Assembly (NCBI GenBank): GCA_033002965.1
Contig: JAURVB010013104.1
Location: 40,190 to 104,189, forward strand
Reading direction: 5' to 3'
Length of the DNA stretch: 64,000 nt
DNA from: Piper betle
Lineage: Eukaryota; Streptophyta; Magnoliopsida; Piperales; Piperaceae
Shown here piece after piece: positions 1 through 9,203 of the stretch (its first letter is position 1; the number at the start of each line of letters is the position of its first letter). Under the pieces are notes generated by a model, which was not told the DNA's origin, made no database searches, and saw nothing but the letters and a program-made list of their open reading frames with translations. The position numbers were made by a program, and so were the translations under genes.

Positions 1-597
1 GATTTGGGGCTTAAAAGGAAAAACATGAGCTAGTGAAGAGAATATTTAAGTCTTAATTACACAAGAAGAAAGGGAAGCTGCAAATTAAATCAACATCCTA
101 AACCGAAAGTAGCCAAAATTAAAAATTGACCCTAAAAGAGAGCCCAATTAAACAAAAAATAATGCATTCCAACCGGTGAGTAAATTTCGTCCATCCCCAG
201 AACCAAATCATTACAACTAAATTCAAAAACACATGCATTTCAATTCACAACCAAAATCAATTAGATCCCTTCCTGAACACTACTCACGCTTGGGAATCCC
301 ATTTAAATTGTGTATGAGATTACAAAACCAACCTTAAAAGAAAATTTTTCAGTTAAAACTTATGCATGATTTTTCAAAGCAATATACAACTGAGATCATT
401 CAGTTAATCTTTCCTAACAGACATACTCACATCAAAGAGATAATGCAGATTCACAGGCAGTTCATACTAGCCTAAAAATTACCCCCACCAACCTCATTCT
501 AGTCCGTTTCACAACAAGTAAACCATATCTAAACCTCCAGTACAAACAATAAGAACACAAAAACTGGAAAAGAAGAAATGGATTAATTTTTTTTTAC
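1..597 (-). other. Probable first intron of the gene above
   Basis: AT-rich sequence directly downstream of the donor at 596-597. No convincing acceptor plus open exon was found here on the minus strand, so the intron is taken to run off the window. Confidence 0.4.
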
Positions 598-822
598 CTT
601 TTTAAGAGCCCGGGGTAGCGATTTGCTCTTCCTCTTCTTGTCAGAGCCCTTGCTTCCAACAACTTCGATCCTGTCTTCTTCCCCGACCCCCGCCACATCC
701 AACCCATTTTCCCCATCTCTGGACGGCTCCTTGCAGGGAAAGAGGGTGGACTGCACAAGCCGACGACGAGTTCTCCCCCCACTACACGAGCCCTCCAACT
801 TCGCCGGCGATTCGTCCATCAT
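598..822 (-). CDS. First coding exon of an unidentified nuclear-type protein (partial gene, continues beyond window start)
   Basis: The exon starts at the ATG at 822 (a second in-frame ATG follows directly) and encodes 75 residues in phase 0. It ends at 598 in ...AAAAAG followed by the donor GTAAAAA. The peptide begins MMDESPAKLEG, carries a basic stretch RTRRRLVQSTLF near residues 18-29, an acidic middle, and a lysine/arginine-rich end (KKRKSKSLPRALKK) that looks like a nuclear localisation signal. Reading past the donor adds only four codons before a stop, which supports splicing. The remaining exons would lie left of the window. The upstream leader carries a telo-box. I do not recognise the family; the basic head resembles N-termini of plant chromatin or DNA-replication proteins, but that is only an impression. 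Confidence 0.55.
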
Positions 823-838
823 CGCCAATTTAAGGATC

Positions 839-846
839 TAGGGTTT
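839..846 (-). promoter_or_regulatory. Telo-box in the 5' leader
   Basis: AAACCCTA on the minus strand, about 17 bases upstream of the ATG at 822. Telo-boxes are known in leaders and promoters of plant genes active in dividing cells. Here it is the only clear promoter-proximal element seen. Confidence 0.4.
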
Positions 847-1084
847 TTTGAAGAGGAAAAACTTGGGGGTGAACTAGGATCAGCGAATATTGAGATAGGG
901 AGGGTTGATAATGATATAATTGTAAGCACTTTGGTTGGAAGGGGAGGGAAAATGAGGTTCCCGCCTTTTTCGGACCCTCCTCTTTCGTCTCAGCCTGTAC
1001 TACTCTTCATGTACGAGCGCTATTAACGTGTCCCACGACAAACACAAAAGTAACTTCTCATTATTAGAGAGAGAGAGAGATCGG

Positions 1085-1600
1085 TTATATCTGTGACAAC
1101 TTCATGAATTATTTATTGTATCTAATCTAATCTAATGGTCTAGATCTATTTTTTAAAAAAATCTAATTTTTACCCTCTACCCTCCCATTACTTGCTGCCA
1201 GTTGCCACCCTCAGCCGCGGCTCCTCCACCCTTCTCTGCACCCATGTCCACCGTGTCGCCGCTATCACAGCACCTATCTGTGTCATCGCACCCACACCCC
1301 CGCCCGCATTGCCCTCGGCGTTGCCCTTGCTCCTCGGTCGAGTCGCCATGCCCTGGCCAGGTCTTCGCCCCTCCCAACCCCGCCTGTGCCGCTGCACCCC
1401 TCGCGACCCCATGGGTGGGATCGCGAGGGGGCACGGTGGCATATGCAGGGTCGGGAGGGGACAAAGACCCAGTGTGGGCATGGTGACTCAGCTGAGGAGC
1501 AAGGGCGGCGGCACAACCATGGGTGCAACGGTAAGCAAGGAAGAAGACACGCCAGCAAGGAAGAGGAGAAGAGAATGCAAATGAAGGCTAGGGTGGAGGA
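1085..1600 (+). mobile_element. Left half of a GC-rich inverted-repeat element (family B)
   Basis: The stretch from about 1110 (TCTAATCTAATCTAATGG) through TACCCTCTACCCTCCCATT and a GC-rich core matches, in reverse complement, 5152-5392 and also both ends of the copy at 16096-16815. The core contains long open frames on both strands, but these are a by-product of high GC and show no protein family. The element is separated from its right half by the LTR sequence at 1600-5151. Confidence 0.5.
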
Positions 1601-1815
1601 TGTCTTTTATAAATGAAATGACGGCTAGGGTTTGTGGAAACACACCAACACCCGTATTTAATTCCTTTAACCGGGTAACCGGGAAAGAATAAAATATTTA
1701 ACTGGGTAGATTTAACCGGGTAGAGAATATAATATAATTAATATTAATTCTCTAACGTTCGATCCTTCCCTGCCTGAGTCGAATATATAAAAAAAAAATT
1801 TCCACGGTCTTTACA
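1600..1815 (-). repeat. Fragment of LTR family C
   Basis: Reverse complement of the start of the solo LTR at 50222. Shared marks are the terminal TGTAAAGACC, the phrase AACGTTCGATCC, repeated ACCGGGTA motifs and the CTAGGGTTT stretch. The LTR start is at 1815 on the minus strand; the other end is truncated or diverged. Confidence 0.55.
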
Positions 1816-2306
1816 AGTGGTTTTTGCACAGAAGATTTGGAGACACTACATGTATGGAGCCCAGTTTGAAGTCTTCACTTATAACGACCCGCCCGAACCG
1901 GACCGAGTGTTACTTAAAAATATATTTAATGTAAATCGAGAATTCCAGAACATGAATTAAAATACCGCAAATAAATCTCACAAGATATAATATAAATCAT
2001 AACAATAAATCATTTTCTCTAGAATATAAAATAAATGTTCTACAGTCTCGGACAGTTTCCCGTAGCCACATTTATAACAGAAGAGAATAATAAAGAAGTC
2101 AAATTTTTATTATCGATTCACCGTACCAAGGTTGGTAAAAGAACCACCAACCACACTTCAATTCTTCAGTCCAATGTTGCTCACTTGTGGAGACAATTTT
2201 GTGTTAGTGATAAAACTACTAAGCCGCTTAACTAAATGAAACAAGTCAATATAACCCTATTATCATTTCACTCATTATTATTATTATCATTACACAAGTC
2301 TTTAGT

Positions 2307-2694
2307 AATTATCTCTCAGGTAATTCTAATATTAGTAATTTGTCTCTCAGGTCATTCTGAGATTAGTAAAAATCGTCTCCTAGCTCATTCTGAGATTAAG
2401 TGGTCTCCCAATTCATCTTGAGTTTAGGTGGTCTCCCAATTCATTTTGAGATTAGTCATTCTCTCCTAGTTCATTCTGAGATTAGAAATTATCTCCCGCT
2501 CATTCTAAGATTAGTTGGCCTCCCAATTCATTTTGAGATTAGTCATGGTCTCCCAGTTCATTCTGAGATTAGAAATTGTCTCTCAGCTCATTCTTAGATT
2601 AGGAGGTCTCCCAATTCATTTTGAGATTAGTCATGGTCTCCCAGTTCATTCTGAGATTAGAAATTGTCTCCTAGCTCATTCTAAGACTTAGGTG
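2307..2694 (+). repeat. Minisatellite inside LTR family A copy 1
   Basis: About eleven tandem units of roughly 33-36 bases built on TCTCCCAATTCATTTTGAGA and TTAG. Adjacent units differ, and a higher-order period of about three units (near 100 bases) is visible because the variants CCCAATTCATT, CCCAGTTCATT and CAGCTCATT recur in order. Confidence 0.85.
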
Positions 2695-3930
2695 GTCTCT
2701 TCTTCCTCGCCCAAACCCCTGCCCCGATGCCACCCCTTTTGCTTGTTGTCGCCGCGGCGACGCCGGATCGCCGCGCCAAGCGTTGCGCCCGCATTGCGCT
2801 TCCGTCGCCGATCGTGCTGCCAGCGTCTGTCGCTGCCGCAATCCAGCTGTAGCCTCAACACCCTTGACCACCTAGTGACCTTCCCCGACCGGAGCGAAGG
2901 CCATCGCCACTCAGGCCGGTCAAATCGAGTCACCCATCACCGCCGGCTTTGTTTTGCCATTTTCTGGCGAGCTGCCGCCTCCACTGGCCATGTCGACGTG
3001 GTAGATGCGTCGGGCTCGCCGAGCCGGTTCTAATGGTACCCAATATGACCCCTATCCAGCCAGTAGACGCCGCCGGTGAGTTGTCGCCGAAAAACCACAT
3101 GAAGCTGCTGGAAAACCACTGAAACTTGCCGGTAAACTGTCGCAACTTGCTAGAAAACCGGATTCGCTGAAATTTGCTGGATTTTTCGAGGAGTTCATCC
3201 AGTCGATCCCGATCAAATGTCGAACGCTGATGAGCGTCGAATTCAAGCTCTGATATGCGCAACGAAACCTTAGCAGTCGCCGATTGTCGATGACATAAGG
3301 TATAATTACCTCCGATTTAATTATTTAAAATTGATGATGATTGTTAGCATAGCATGCTAGAATTGAGTAGTTGTCATGATAAATGCCAGACTATGAATGA
3401 AGTAAAGATGTGTATGATGTGGTTAACAGATAATGAAAGTTTAAGTGATCTAATGAAGTAAAGTAAATTTGAGCATGATAATTGAGTACAACGTAACTTA
3501 GGAAATATAATAAAATTTGTGTTAATAGGATTAGTTAGAATTATTTTTCATACTTATGATTATTGATTGTTGATTGTGACAGATGATTATTACATTGTGT
3601 GTGATGTTCATTGAGTTTGATGCATCATTTAGTTAGTGGGTGTTAGTATTTAGTTTTGATATGTAGGTACGAAGTAGGAGCTCGCCGCCTAGGCGCGATG
3701 ACACGCTTGGAGCTTCTACCAGGTCTGTTTAGGACTCGTCTCTGTTTTACGCTCTTCTATTGTATGTTTATTTTATTATCTGCGGAACGGGTTAAGTGGC
3801 ATTTTATCGGATCCCACTTAACTCGGGTCATTTAACCGAACAGTTTTCCGGATTAATAACCCCTCGAGGATGAGATCCCTCGAGGATGATTTCGAAAACA
3901 AGATCCACCACAAGTTGCCTTCGGGCCTAT

Positions 3931-3938
3931 TATATAAA
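3931..3938 (+). promoter_or_regulatory. TATA box of LTR family A copy 1
   Basis: TATATAAA in the conserved context CGGGCCTATTATATAAATCC. The equivalent in copy 2 is at 9474-9482, in copy 4 near 54940, and on the minus strand in copy 3 near 25050. Position and conservation fit an LTR promoter at the U3/R boundary. Confidence 0.6.
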
Positions 3939-5151
3939 TCCCTACCCAGCCCTATATATATATATATATATATATAGTTTTCACGTTTTTAGTGAGACGA
4001 GAGATGGAGAAACCGACTGCATGTACCATGAGCGGATGTCGTGACAGTCAAAGCGGGCTCTGGATTAGTGCTAGCTGACTGTTCCATTCCCAAGGGATTC
4101 TGACAGCGCGTTTGAGTTCCTCACACCCGGAGAACGTGGAGGTTTACGGGTACTGTTTAGTACAGCGCATGTCCGGACTTATGGTTCAAAGGGTACTAAA
4201 GGCGACTACCTGAGAGTACTCGGCCTTCGTGCTCAAGGCCAGGAGAAATATGGAGGTAAGGAGAGGGCTTAGGATTTGAGACTAGAAAATGAAGTAAGAA
4301 AATGTCGTGAGCGGCATCAACAGCAGCAGATCAGTAAGTTCGGGATGCTACCGGGTCTGCAGCCTAGTGGCTCCTATGTAGTGCCCTTTAGAGTGTTCAT
4401 GTGGAGTATATGATATTTTCTTTCATATGAGAGTTTGCTCTCATAGCCAGCTTGTTATAGTTATTTTATTTTTCGGACCAGTAACACTTGTTACTGACAT
4501 GTTTTATAGTATATGTAGGTAATATCACGAGTTGGAGGAGCCAGTTTGAACAGAGGAGCACTATTGTCGCTTACACACATGTCAGTCGATAGAGTAATTA
4601 ATGTTTTTGTTATGATGTTATTATCTTGAGAATGACGTGAAATGTTAAGAAATGATATGATGTGATTAAATGCTTAAGATATGATGATATGACGTAATTA
4701 AGTGTTAAGAGATGATGAGATGATGTGAACACAAATAGATTGCCCAATAAAAGCGTAGTGGGTTGAGACCTAAGTTTTAAAATGAGTTACAACATGTTAG
4801 ATTTTGTATTTTGTATGAATGAAATTGTTTGATATATGGTTATATATATTTGCATATGTATATTTGACAGGGTAGGCCCTAATTACATTATAGGGGAAAT
4901 TCTGTCCATTATATTTTAAAATTTTTATTAATTTTTATCGAGATTGTCTTGGTGTGTCCTTTGATTTGCATGTCATTCATGTAGTACCATATTAGGGTTT
5001 GTGCATTCTTCCATTTATGACGAGTAGTATCTTCATCTTAAGATGCCAAGATTAGATCCGCACGAGTTGGGTTCTAGGTTAGCCGACCTAACCGGGGCCT
5101 GTAACATACCGGTTTGGTTCACGAGCATGAACTAGGATTTGGAGTATTACA

Positions 5152-5392
5152 GGGGGCGTGGGCGAGGCGACGCGGACGGGAGCGGCAGCACGGTGGATGT
5201 GGGCGCGGCGAAGGGTGGCGACTGCCACGCGCCGAGAGTGAGCAGGGCGGCGGCCGGCAATGAGAGGGTAGAGGGTAAAGATTAGGTTTTTTTGAAAAAT
5301 AGATCCGGATCCATTAGATTAGATCTAATGGCCCAGAACAGAGAAACCGCATGAAACTATTCTTGCGGTCGCCCCAGGGTAGCCAATCCTAT
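5152..5392 (+). mobile_element. Right half of the family B inverted-repeat element
   Basis: GC-rich core followed by GAGGGTAGAGGGTAAAGATT, ATTAGATCTAATGGCC, TTGCGGTCGCC and the terminal GGTAGCCAATCC, then a (TA)n tract. Its reverse complement matches both 1085-1200 and 16096-16215, which identifies it as the partner of the left half at 1085. Confidence 0.55.
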
Positions 5393-5412
5393 ATATATAT
5401 ATATATATATAT
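5391..5412 (+). repeat. (TA)n microsatellite at an element boundary
   Basis: About eleven TA units between the end of the family B element and the start of the gene-fragment element. Confidence 0.9.
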
Positions 5413-5545
5413 AGAGAAATGGTGTATGTGGTGTAGCACAACCCCGCTTGGTTGTGTTTCACTTTTTGTCCCGGCTGTTGGATAGAATCCAAAGGCTGAA
5501 AATTAAATCCCCTCCTCTCCTCATCTTCACCCACCTCTGCTTGCG

Positions 5546-6420
5546 GTGGAGGTGGCACTCGGCCGGAGCTTGACGGCGGCGGAGAGGGTATGGTTCCGGT
5601 ACACTACGGACATGTCAGATTTCTGGATCCATTGCCAGAACCTCGTCTTTCTGCTCCTCATCTTCTCCCTCGTACCACTGCCACTCGTGCTGCTCGAGCT
5701 CTGCCGGCCCAAGGCGGTGGACAACTACAAGCTCAAGCCAAAGGTCCGGCTGCTGCCGGCATCGGTGATCAAGTGCTATAAGGATGTCATCCACACCTTC
5801 CTCCTCATCGTCGGACCACTCTAATTGTCATCCTACCCTGTTGTCAACGTCTCCAAGTTTGTTGCTTTATTTTGATTCATCTATTGTTTTTTTTCCTTTC
5901 TTGTTTGTGAAAATAGTTTGTTTGGATTCAATTTTGTTACTTTGGGTTGGAAGTGATCCAATTTTCTAACTTTTGTGCTGTTTTTGTTGTTTTTTCTTTT
6001 TACAAACATAAGAGATGGTATATTTAGCCTGCTAGTTTGCTGGAATTGTATTCATTGGAGAGCTTTCGTATGTAATCCACATTGTAGTAATGTTTCCGTT
6101 TTTGAGTTGGGAAAATTTGCGGGATTTGATCTGCTGTGTTTTTTGGGCCTTTATCTTTAATTCTCGTTTGTCAGTTTGATATGGGTAGTGTTTATCTCTC
6201 TCTCTCCTTTTTTTATTCCAATCATTGAGTATTGGCTGCAAGCAATTGAATTGATTGGGTAGCCTTTGTTCGGTAATAATCCACATTGATTGTACTGAAG
6301 TTTTAGCTTTTTGGTTTGAGTTTGTATAATCTGATGGGATTGATGGATTTGCAGTTGGTTGGAACCTAGACGGGGCTGCCATTGCCTTCTGGATGGGAAA
6401 TATTCTTACAGCTTTTGGTA
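5546..6420 (+). pseudogene. SMO1: Fragment of a sterol C4-methyl oxidase 1 gene (two exons)
   Basis: The native enzyme is an ER membrane di-iron oxygenase that removes the 4,4-dimethyl groups in plant sterol synthesis. Exon 1 (5546-5856) reads ALGRSLTAAERVWFRYT, then a hydrophobic stretch LVFLLLIFSLVPLPLVLLEL and YKLKPKVRLLPASVIKCYKD, all in family order. An in-frame TAA interrupts it at VGPL*LSSYP. A donor GTTTGT follows. After an intron of about 500 bases, the acceptor at 6354 opens exon 2: VGT*TGLPLPSGWE, with a TAG at 6367-6369. Homology stops at about 6420, before any of the histidine-box iron ligands. There is no ATG at the natural start. It is a captured, non-coding fragment of roughly the first third of the gene. 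Confidence 0.8.
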
Positions 6421-6672
6421 CTTCGTGAAGGTCACAATTTCAAGATCAAAATCAAGCACATTTCTAGCTCCGAAGACCAAAATGTTCACAAATTTGGAGA
6501 GGCTCTAGACTGCGTCTCTCTGCCGACTGCCCCAGTTGAAGAGCAGCTGCTTAAAGTATTTGGTGAGGTTTGCCAAGGTGTTCAATATTAGGGAGGAGTT
6601 CAATGCTTTCCTTCAATGTGCAGACAGGAAGCTCATTGCAGAGGTCTTCCAAGAACTTCTAGATGCATAGAA
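6421..6672 (+). pseudogene. Unidentified coding fragment joined to the sterol oxidase piece
   Basis: Directly follows the sterol oxidase homology with no intron. It reads EALDCVSLPTAPVEEQLLKV in one frame, then after a one-base shift REEFNAFLQCADRKLIAEVF and QELLDA stop. The composition and continuous sense suggest a real exon from another host gene, with one frameshift near 6580. I do not recognise the family. Confidence 0.4.
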
Positions 6673-7006
6673 AGGTTTTTGAGCAAACAGAAACTACTAT
6701 CATTGTTATATGATGTAAAAAATGATTGCAGATGTACAATATTTGTTTCTGGGTAGGATGATGCCATTGTTTTGATAATTTCATTGATTGTTCAATATTG
6801 TCGCATGTGTATATATATACATATCTGTGTCAATAGTTGTGTCAATACTGCTGCTTGATTATATGTGAGAGCAGAATTATGTATATGAGGGGAATTATGG
6901 TTGAAAGTGAGATCCTACTTCTATTTATATAGAAAACAATGTTGCTTTTAGTTATAAACTTAGTTTTGATCTTCATCTCAAATTTTTATCAAATATTGAC
7001 TAAGTA

Positions 7007-7079
7007 GGATCTTGATGGATTCGAACCACCATCTCTTAAGAATTTCTTAAGTACCCTGCCAATTTTGAACTAAAGATCC
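7007..7079 (-). repeat. tRNA-derived SINE-like copy 1
   Basis: A 73-base tRNA-like head on the minus strand. It begins GGATCTTTAG and ends AAGATCC, which pair as an acceptor stem. It has an A-box-like TAGTTCAAAATTGG and a perfect B box GGTTCGAATCC. The following TACTTAGTCAATATTTGATA is shared with the second copy at 18868, so the repeated unit extends past the tRNA part. The anticodon arm is poor, so it is not a working tRNA. Confidence 0.55.
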
Positions 7080-7575
7080 ACAACAATTTTTTTTGTTTTA
7101 GTAAATTAAAGTCATCAGATTCTAATTTTGATCATGGAATCATTATTCCAAAAACTATACAAACAGACTAACAACACAGCAACATGACTGTGTGATGAAT
7201 TTTTTTCTAGAAGCCCTACAAAAACCAGGTTTAAGATAACACACAGTACCATGCACTTATGCGGTAACTGAAATCTGAGGTTACAAAAACCAGGTTTAAG
7301 ATAGAGCTGAAGAGCATTTCCATTTTTCCTGCCCTAGAAGCTGTAGAAGTTGCATTGTTACCAAGTTGAGCAGGGCAAGTTCAAATTGATTTAACACTGT
7401 CAGAAAAAGATGTCAGAGAATGAGCATAAAAAGCAACCAACTAAGAAGAGGAAGTCAGCTGGCATTATTCCCACTACCTCCGAATAGATAAAAATATCTT
7501 CATAAGCTTTTGGTGAGAATGATCTAATAAAGCAAGGAAGCAGTCGGAAGAGACATACTTTGAGAATTTCACTCA

Positions 7576-8055
7576 CTTTGCTGTTGGCTCATCCCAGTTC
7601 TTGGCATTTCCCTCGATAACAAAATAAAATTTCCCCTTCTTGGGAATTTGTTTGAAAACAAACATATTATGCACAAGGTGAGAAGCCATTGCAACTATTA
7701 AATGGAATGCAGACCTTAATATCTGGATGTGTGAGGACAAATTCACCAAGGGATGGATCAAGTGTGAAGCCCTTCACCCTAGTTGCAGTGCTCAGCACAA
7801 ACTGAAATGTTCACAGATTTCAGCAAACAAAAATCACAAGGAGCAACTCAGGTTTTAATGAGTGTTGCATATGGCTCACTTCAAATAACAATCAAGAACT
7901 TTTGCTCTTCACCCTGTACCCCGACATGTTAATAAAAATCAGATACACAAACACAAGCTGTTGTGGCAACAAGAACGAATTTCCAATTACAAAACCCATA
8001 AACTTGCCTGAACATTTGTCTCTCCAGCGAGGCCAATGAGTTTGGCCAAACCTGC
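7576..8055 (-). pseudogene. Fragment of a cytosolic fructose-1,6-bisphosphatase gene
   Basis: The native enzyme dephosphorylates fructose-1,6-bisphosphate in gluconeogenesis and sucrose synthesis. Four exon pieces are recognisable in gene order on the minus strand: 8055-8008 AGLAKLIGLAGETNVQ, followed by a GC donor; 7913 to about 7881 GEEQKFLIVI, then a stop; 7801-7715 [20 protein letters not shown] and VLTHPDIK, with donor GTCTGC; 7647-7576 IPKKGKFYFVIEGNAKNWDE and PTAK. The exons holding most of the substrate and metal site between pieces two and three are missing. The last piece lacks a canonical acceptor, and its donor has lost the first G. It is a captured genomic copy with internal deletion, not an expressed gene. 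Confidence 0.8.
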
Positions 8056-8424
8056 CTGCCGAGGGAAGCAATAGACAGTCATTCAAGTTGTCGTCAAGCA
8101 TGTTGTGTGTATACATCATGAACGACATAGCTAAAAATAAAAAGATGATGCCAATGGAAACGAAAGTGATAATCACAAAAGTTTACAGCTGATCAATCGA
8201 TAATGACAAATAATTTTCAAAGTTTCATCTTCCTAGTCCAAATACTTTTCAAACTTTTCAAAATTTCAACACCGGCATTCTCACAAACAAATAAACAAAA
8301 AAAAAACACCAAATACGAAACTCAAAAAGGATTTCTATATTCTGCTCCAACAACAATAGATCAAAAGCAAAACCCTCTAAAAAACTCACAATCCCATCAA
8401 AAAGGGGGAACGAACAGCCAACCT

Positions 8425-8545
8425 AATTGACGACTTTTTGCATGGTCTCCTCTGGGAGCCCCTCTTTGGCGGGGCCAGCCTCAGCGATCATCCGACGCCG
8501 GCGCCACCACCTCGGCACGGGTGTGGGGGTGGCGGTGGTGCTAGT
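8425..8545 (-). other. GC-rich piece with a short open frame, possible captured exon
   Basis: On the minus strand it reads MIAEAGPAKEGLPEETMQKV followed shortly by a stop. It lies upstream of the bisphosphatase pieces and does not belong to that family. I do not recognise it; it may be another captured first exon. Confidence 0.25.
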
Positions 8546-8656
8546 AGTTCGCATTCCGGGGGACGAGGCGGGGCGGGACGAAGGTGATAAATTTCTTATC
8601 TAACCGTTGGATGAGTTTTGAATGGTAACCGAAGCGCAACACAAGAAATTTGCTTT

Positions 8657-8682
8657 TATATATATATATATATGTATATATA
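8657..8682 (+). repeat. (TA)n microsatellite at an element boundary
   Basis: TATATA tract interrupted by TG, between the right end of Pack-MULE-like element 1 and the next GC-rich terminus. Confidence 0.85.
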
Positions 8683-8689
8683 TGAGAGG

Positions 8690-9203
8690 GTTGGGGGGGC
8701 GCCTGTACTGCAACACAACCAAGTTTCAGCCGTTGGATCAAATCCAACGGCTGAAACATGCCCCCCACTTCCCCTCTTCTCCCGTCATTGGATTTAATCC
8801 AGTCGGTGGCGGGCAGGGGACGGCGGGCACGGGGTGGCTGTGGGCACGCGGCGAGGGTGGCGGGCAGGGGACGGGGTGGCGGTGGTGTCGTCCGGTGGCG
8901 GGGCGGCGGGTTGGTAGGGGAAGAGGCTGGGCGGTTAGATCCGCCACCCCGGCCGACGCGACGCCACCCCACCTGCCTTGCCCGTCACCGCCCCGCCGGG
9001 GGTGGCGACTAACCCTCGCGGCGGCGGGGCGGCGGATCTACCCCTACCGACCCGCCGCCCCGCCACCGGACGACACCACCGCCACCCAGTCCCCCGCCCG
9101 CCACCTCGCCGCGCGATGCCCCCCGTCCCCCGTCCCCCCCCCCGCCACCCCGCCGCGCGACGCCCCTGTCCCCCGTCCCCCGTCCCCTGCCCGCCACCCC
9201 GTT
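8690..9203. repeat. GC-rich foldback sequence
   Basis: Starts with a terminus like that at 5413, including the perfect palindrome GCCGTTGGATCAAATCCAACGGC. Farther in, the block around 8885-8955 (GTCGTCCGGTGGCGGGGCGG and GGATCCGCC-like sequence) is repeated in reverse complement around 9030-9090. The long open frames here, on both strands, are low-complexity proline/arginine readings and are not genes. Confidence 0.55.

Larger units (their letters stand above)
1880..5151 (+). repeat. Solo LTR-like copy 1 of family A
   Basis: Runs from TATAACGACCC (a decayed TGTAACGACCC) to GGAGTATTACA. The right half is clearly homologous to the copies at 9204, 23896, 49847 and 60980: a CTCGCCGCCTAGGCGCG block, a CTTAACTCGG block, the TATA box, two hairpins, and the ending. 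No retroviral-type coding domain is present, so it reads as an LTR without its internal region. TG..CA-type ends with 5-bp duplications on sister copies identify the class as LTR retrotransposon. No target duplication is visible here. The left half diverges from the other copies, so the exact left boundary is less certain than the right. Confidence 0.6.
5413..8660. mobile_element. Pack-MULE-like element 1 carrying two recognisable host genes
   Basis: Bounded by (TA)n on both sides. The left end (TGTAGCACAACC...CTTGGTTGTG...GTTGGATAGAATCC) resembles the reverse complement of the right end near 8590-8655 (GTGTTGCGCTTCGGTT...ATCCAACGGTTAG) only weakly. It resembles more strongly the ends at 8690 and 30285. 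Inside are spliced-gene fragments on both strands, all broken, with no transposase. This fits a non-autonomous, gene-capturing Mutator-like element. No 9-bp target duplication could be defined within the TA tracts, so the superfamily is inferred. Confidence 0.5.

Noticed and set aside
7007..7079. Functional tRNA gene
   Set aside because: Acceptor stem and B box are good, but the anticodon arm is poor, and a second copy shares sequence beyond the tRNA part.
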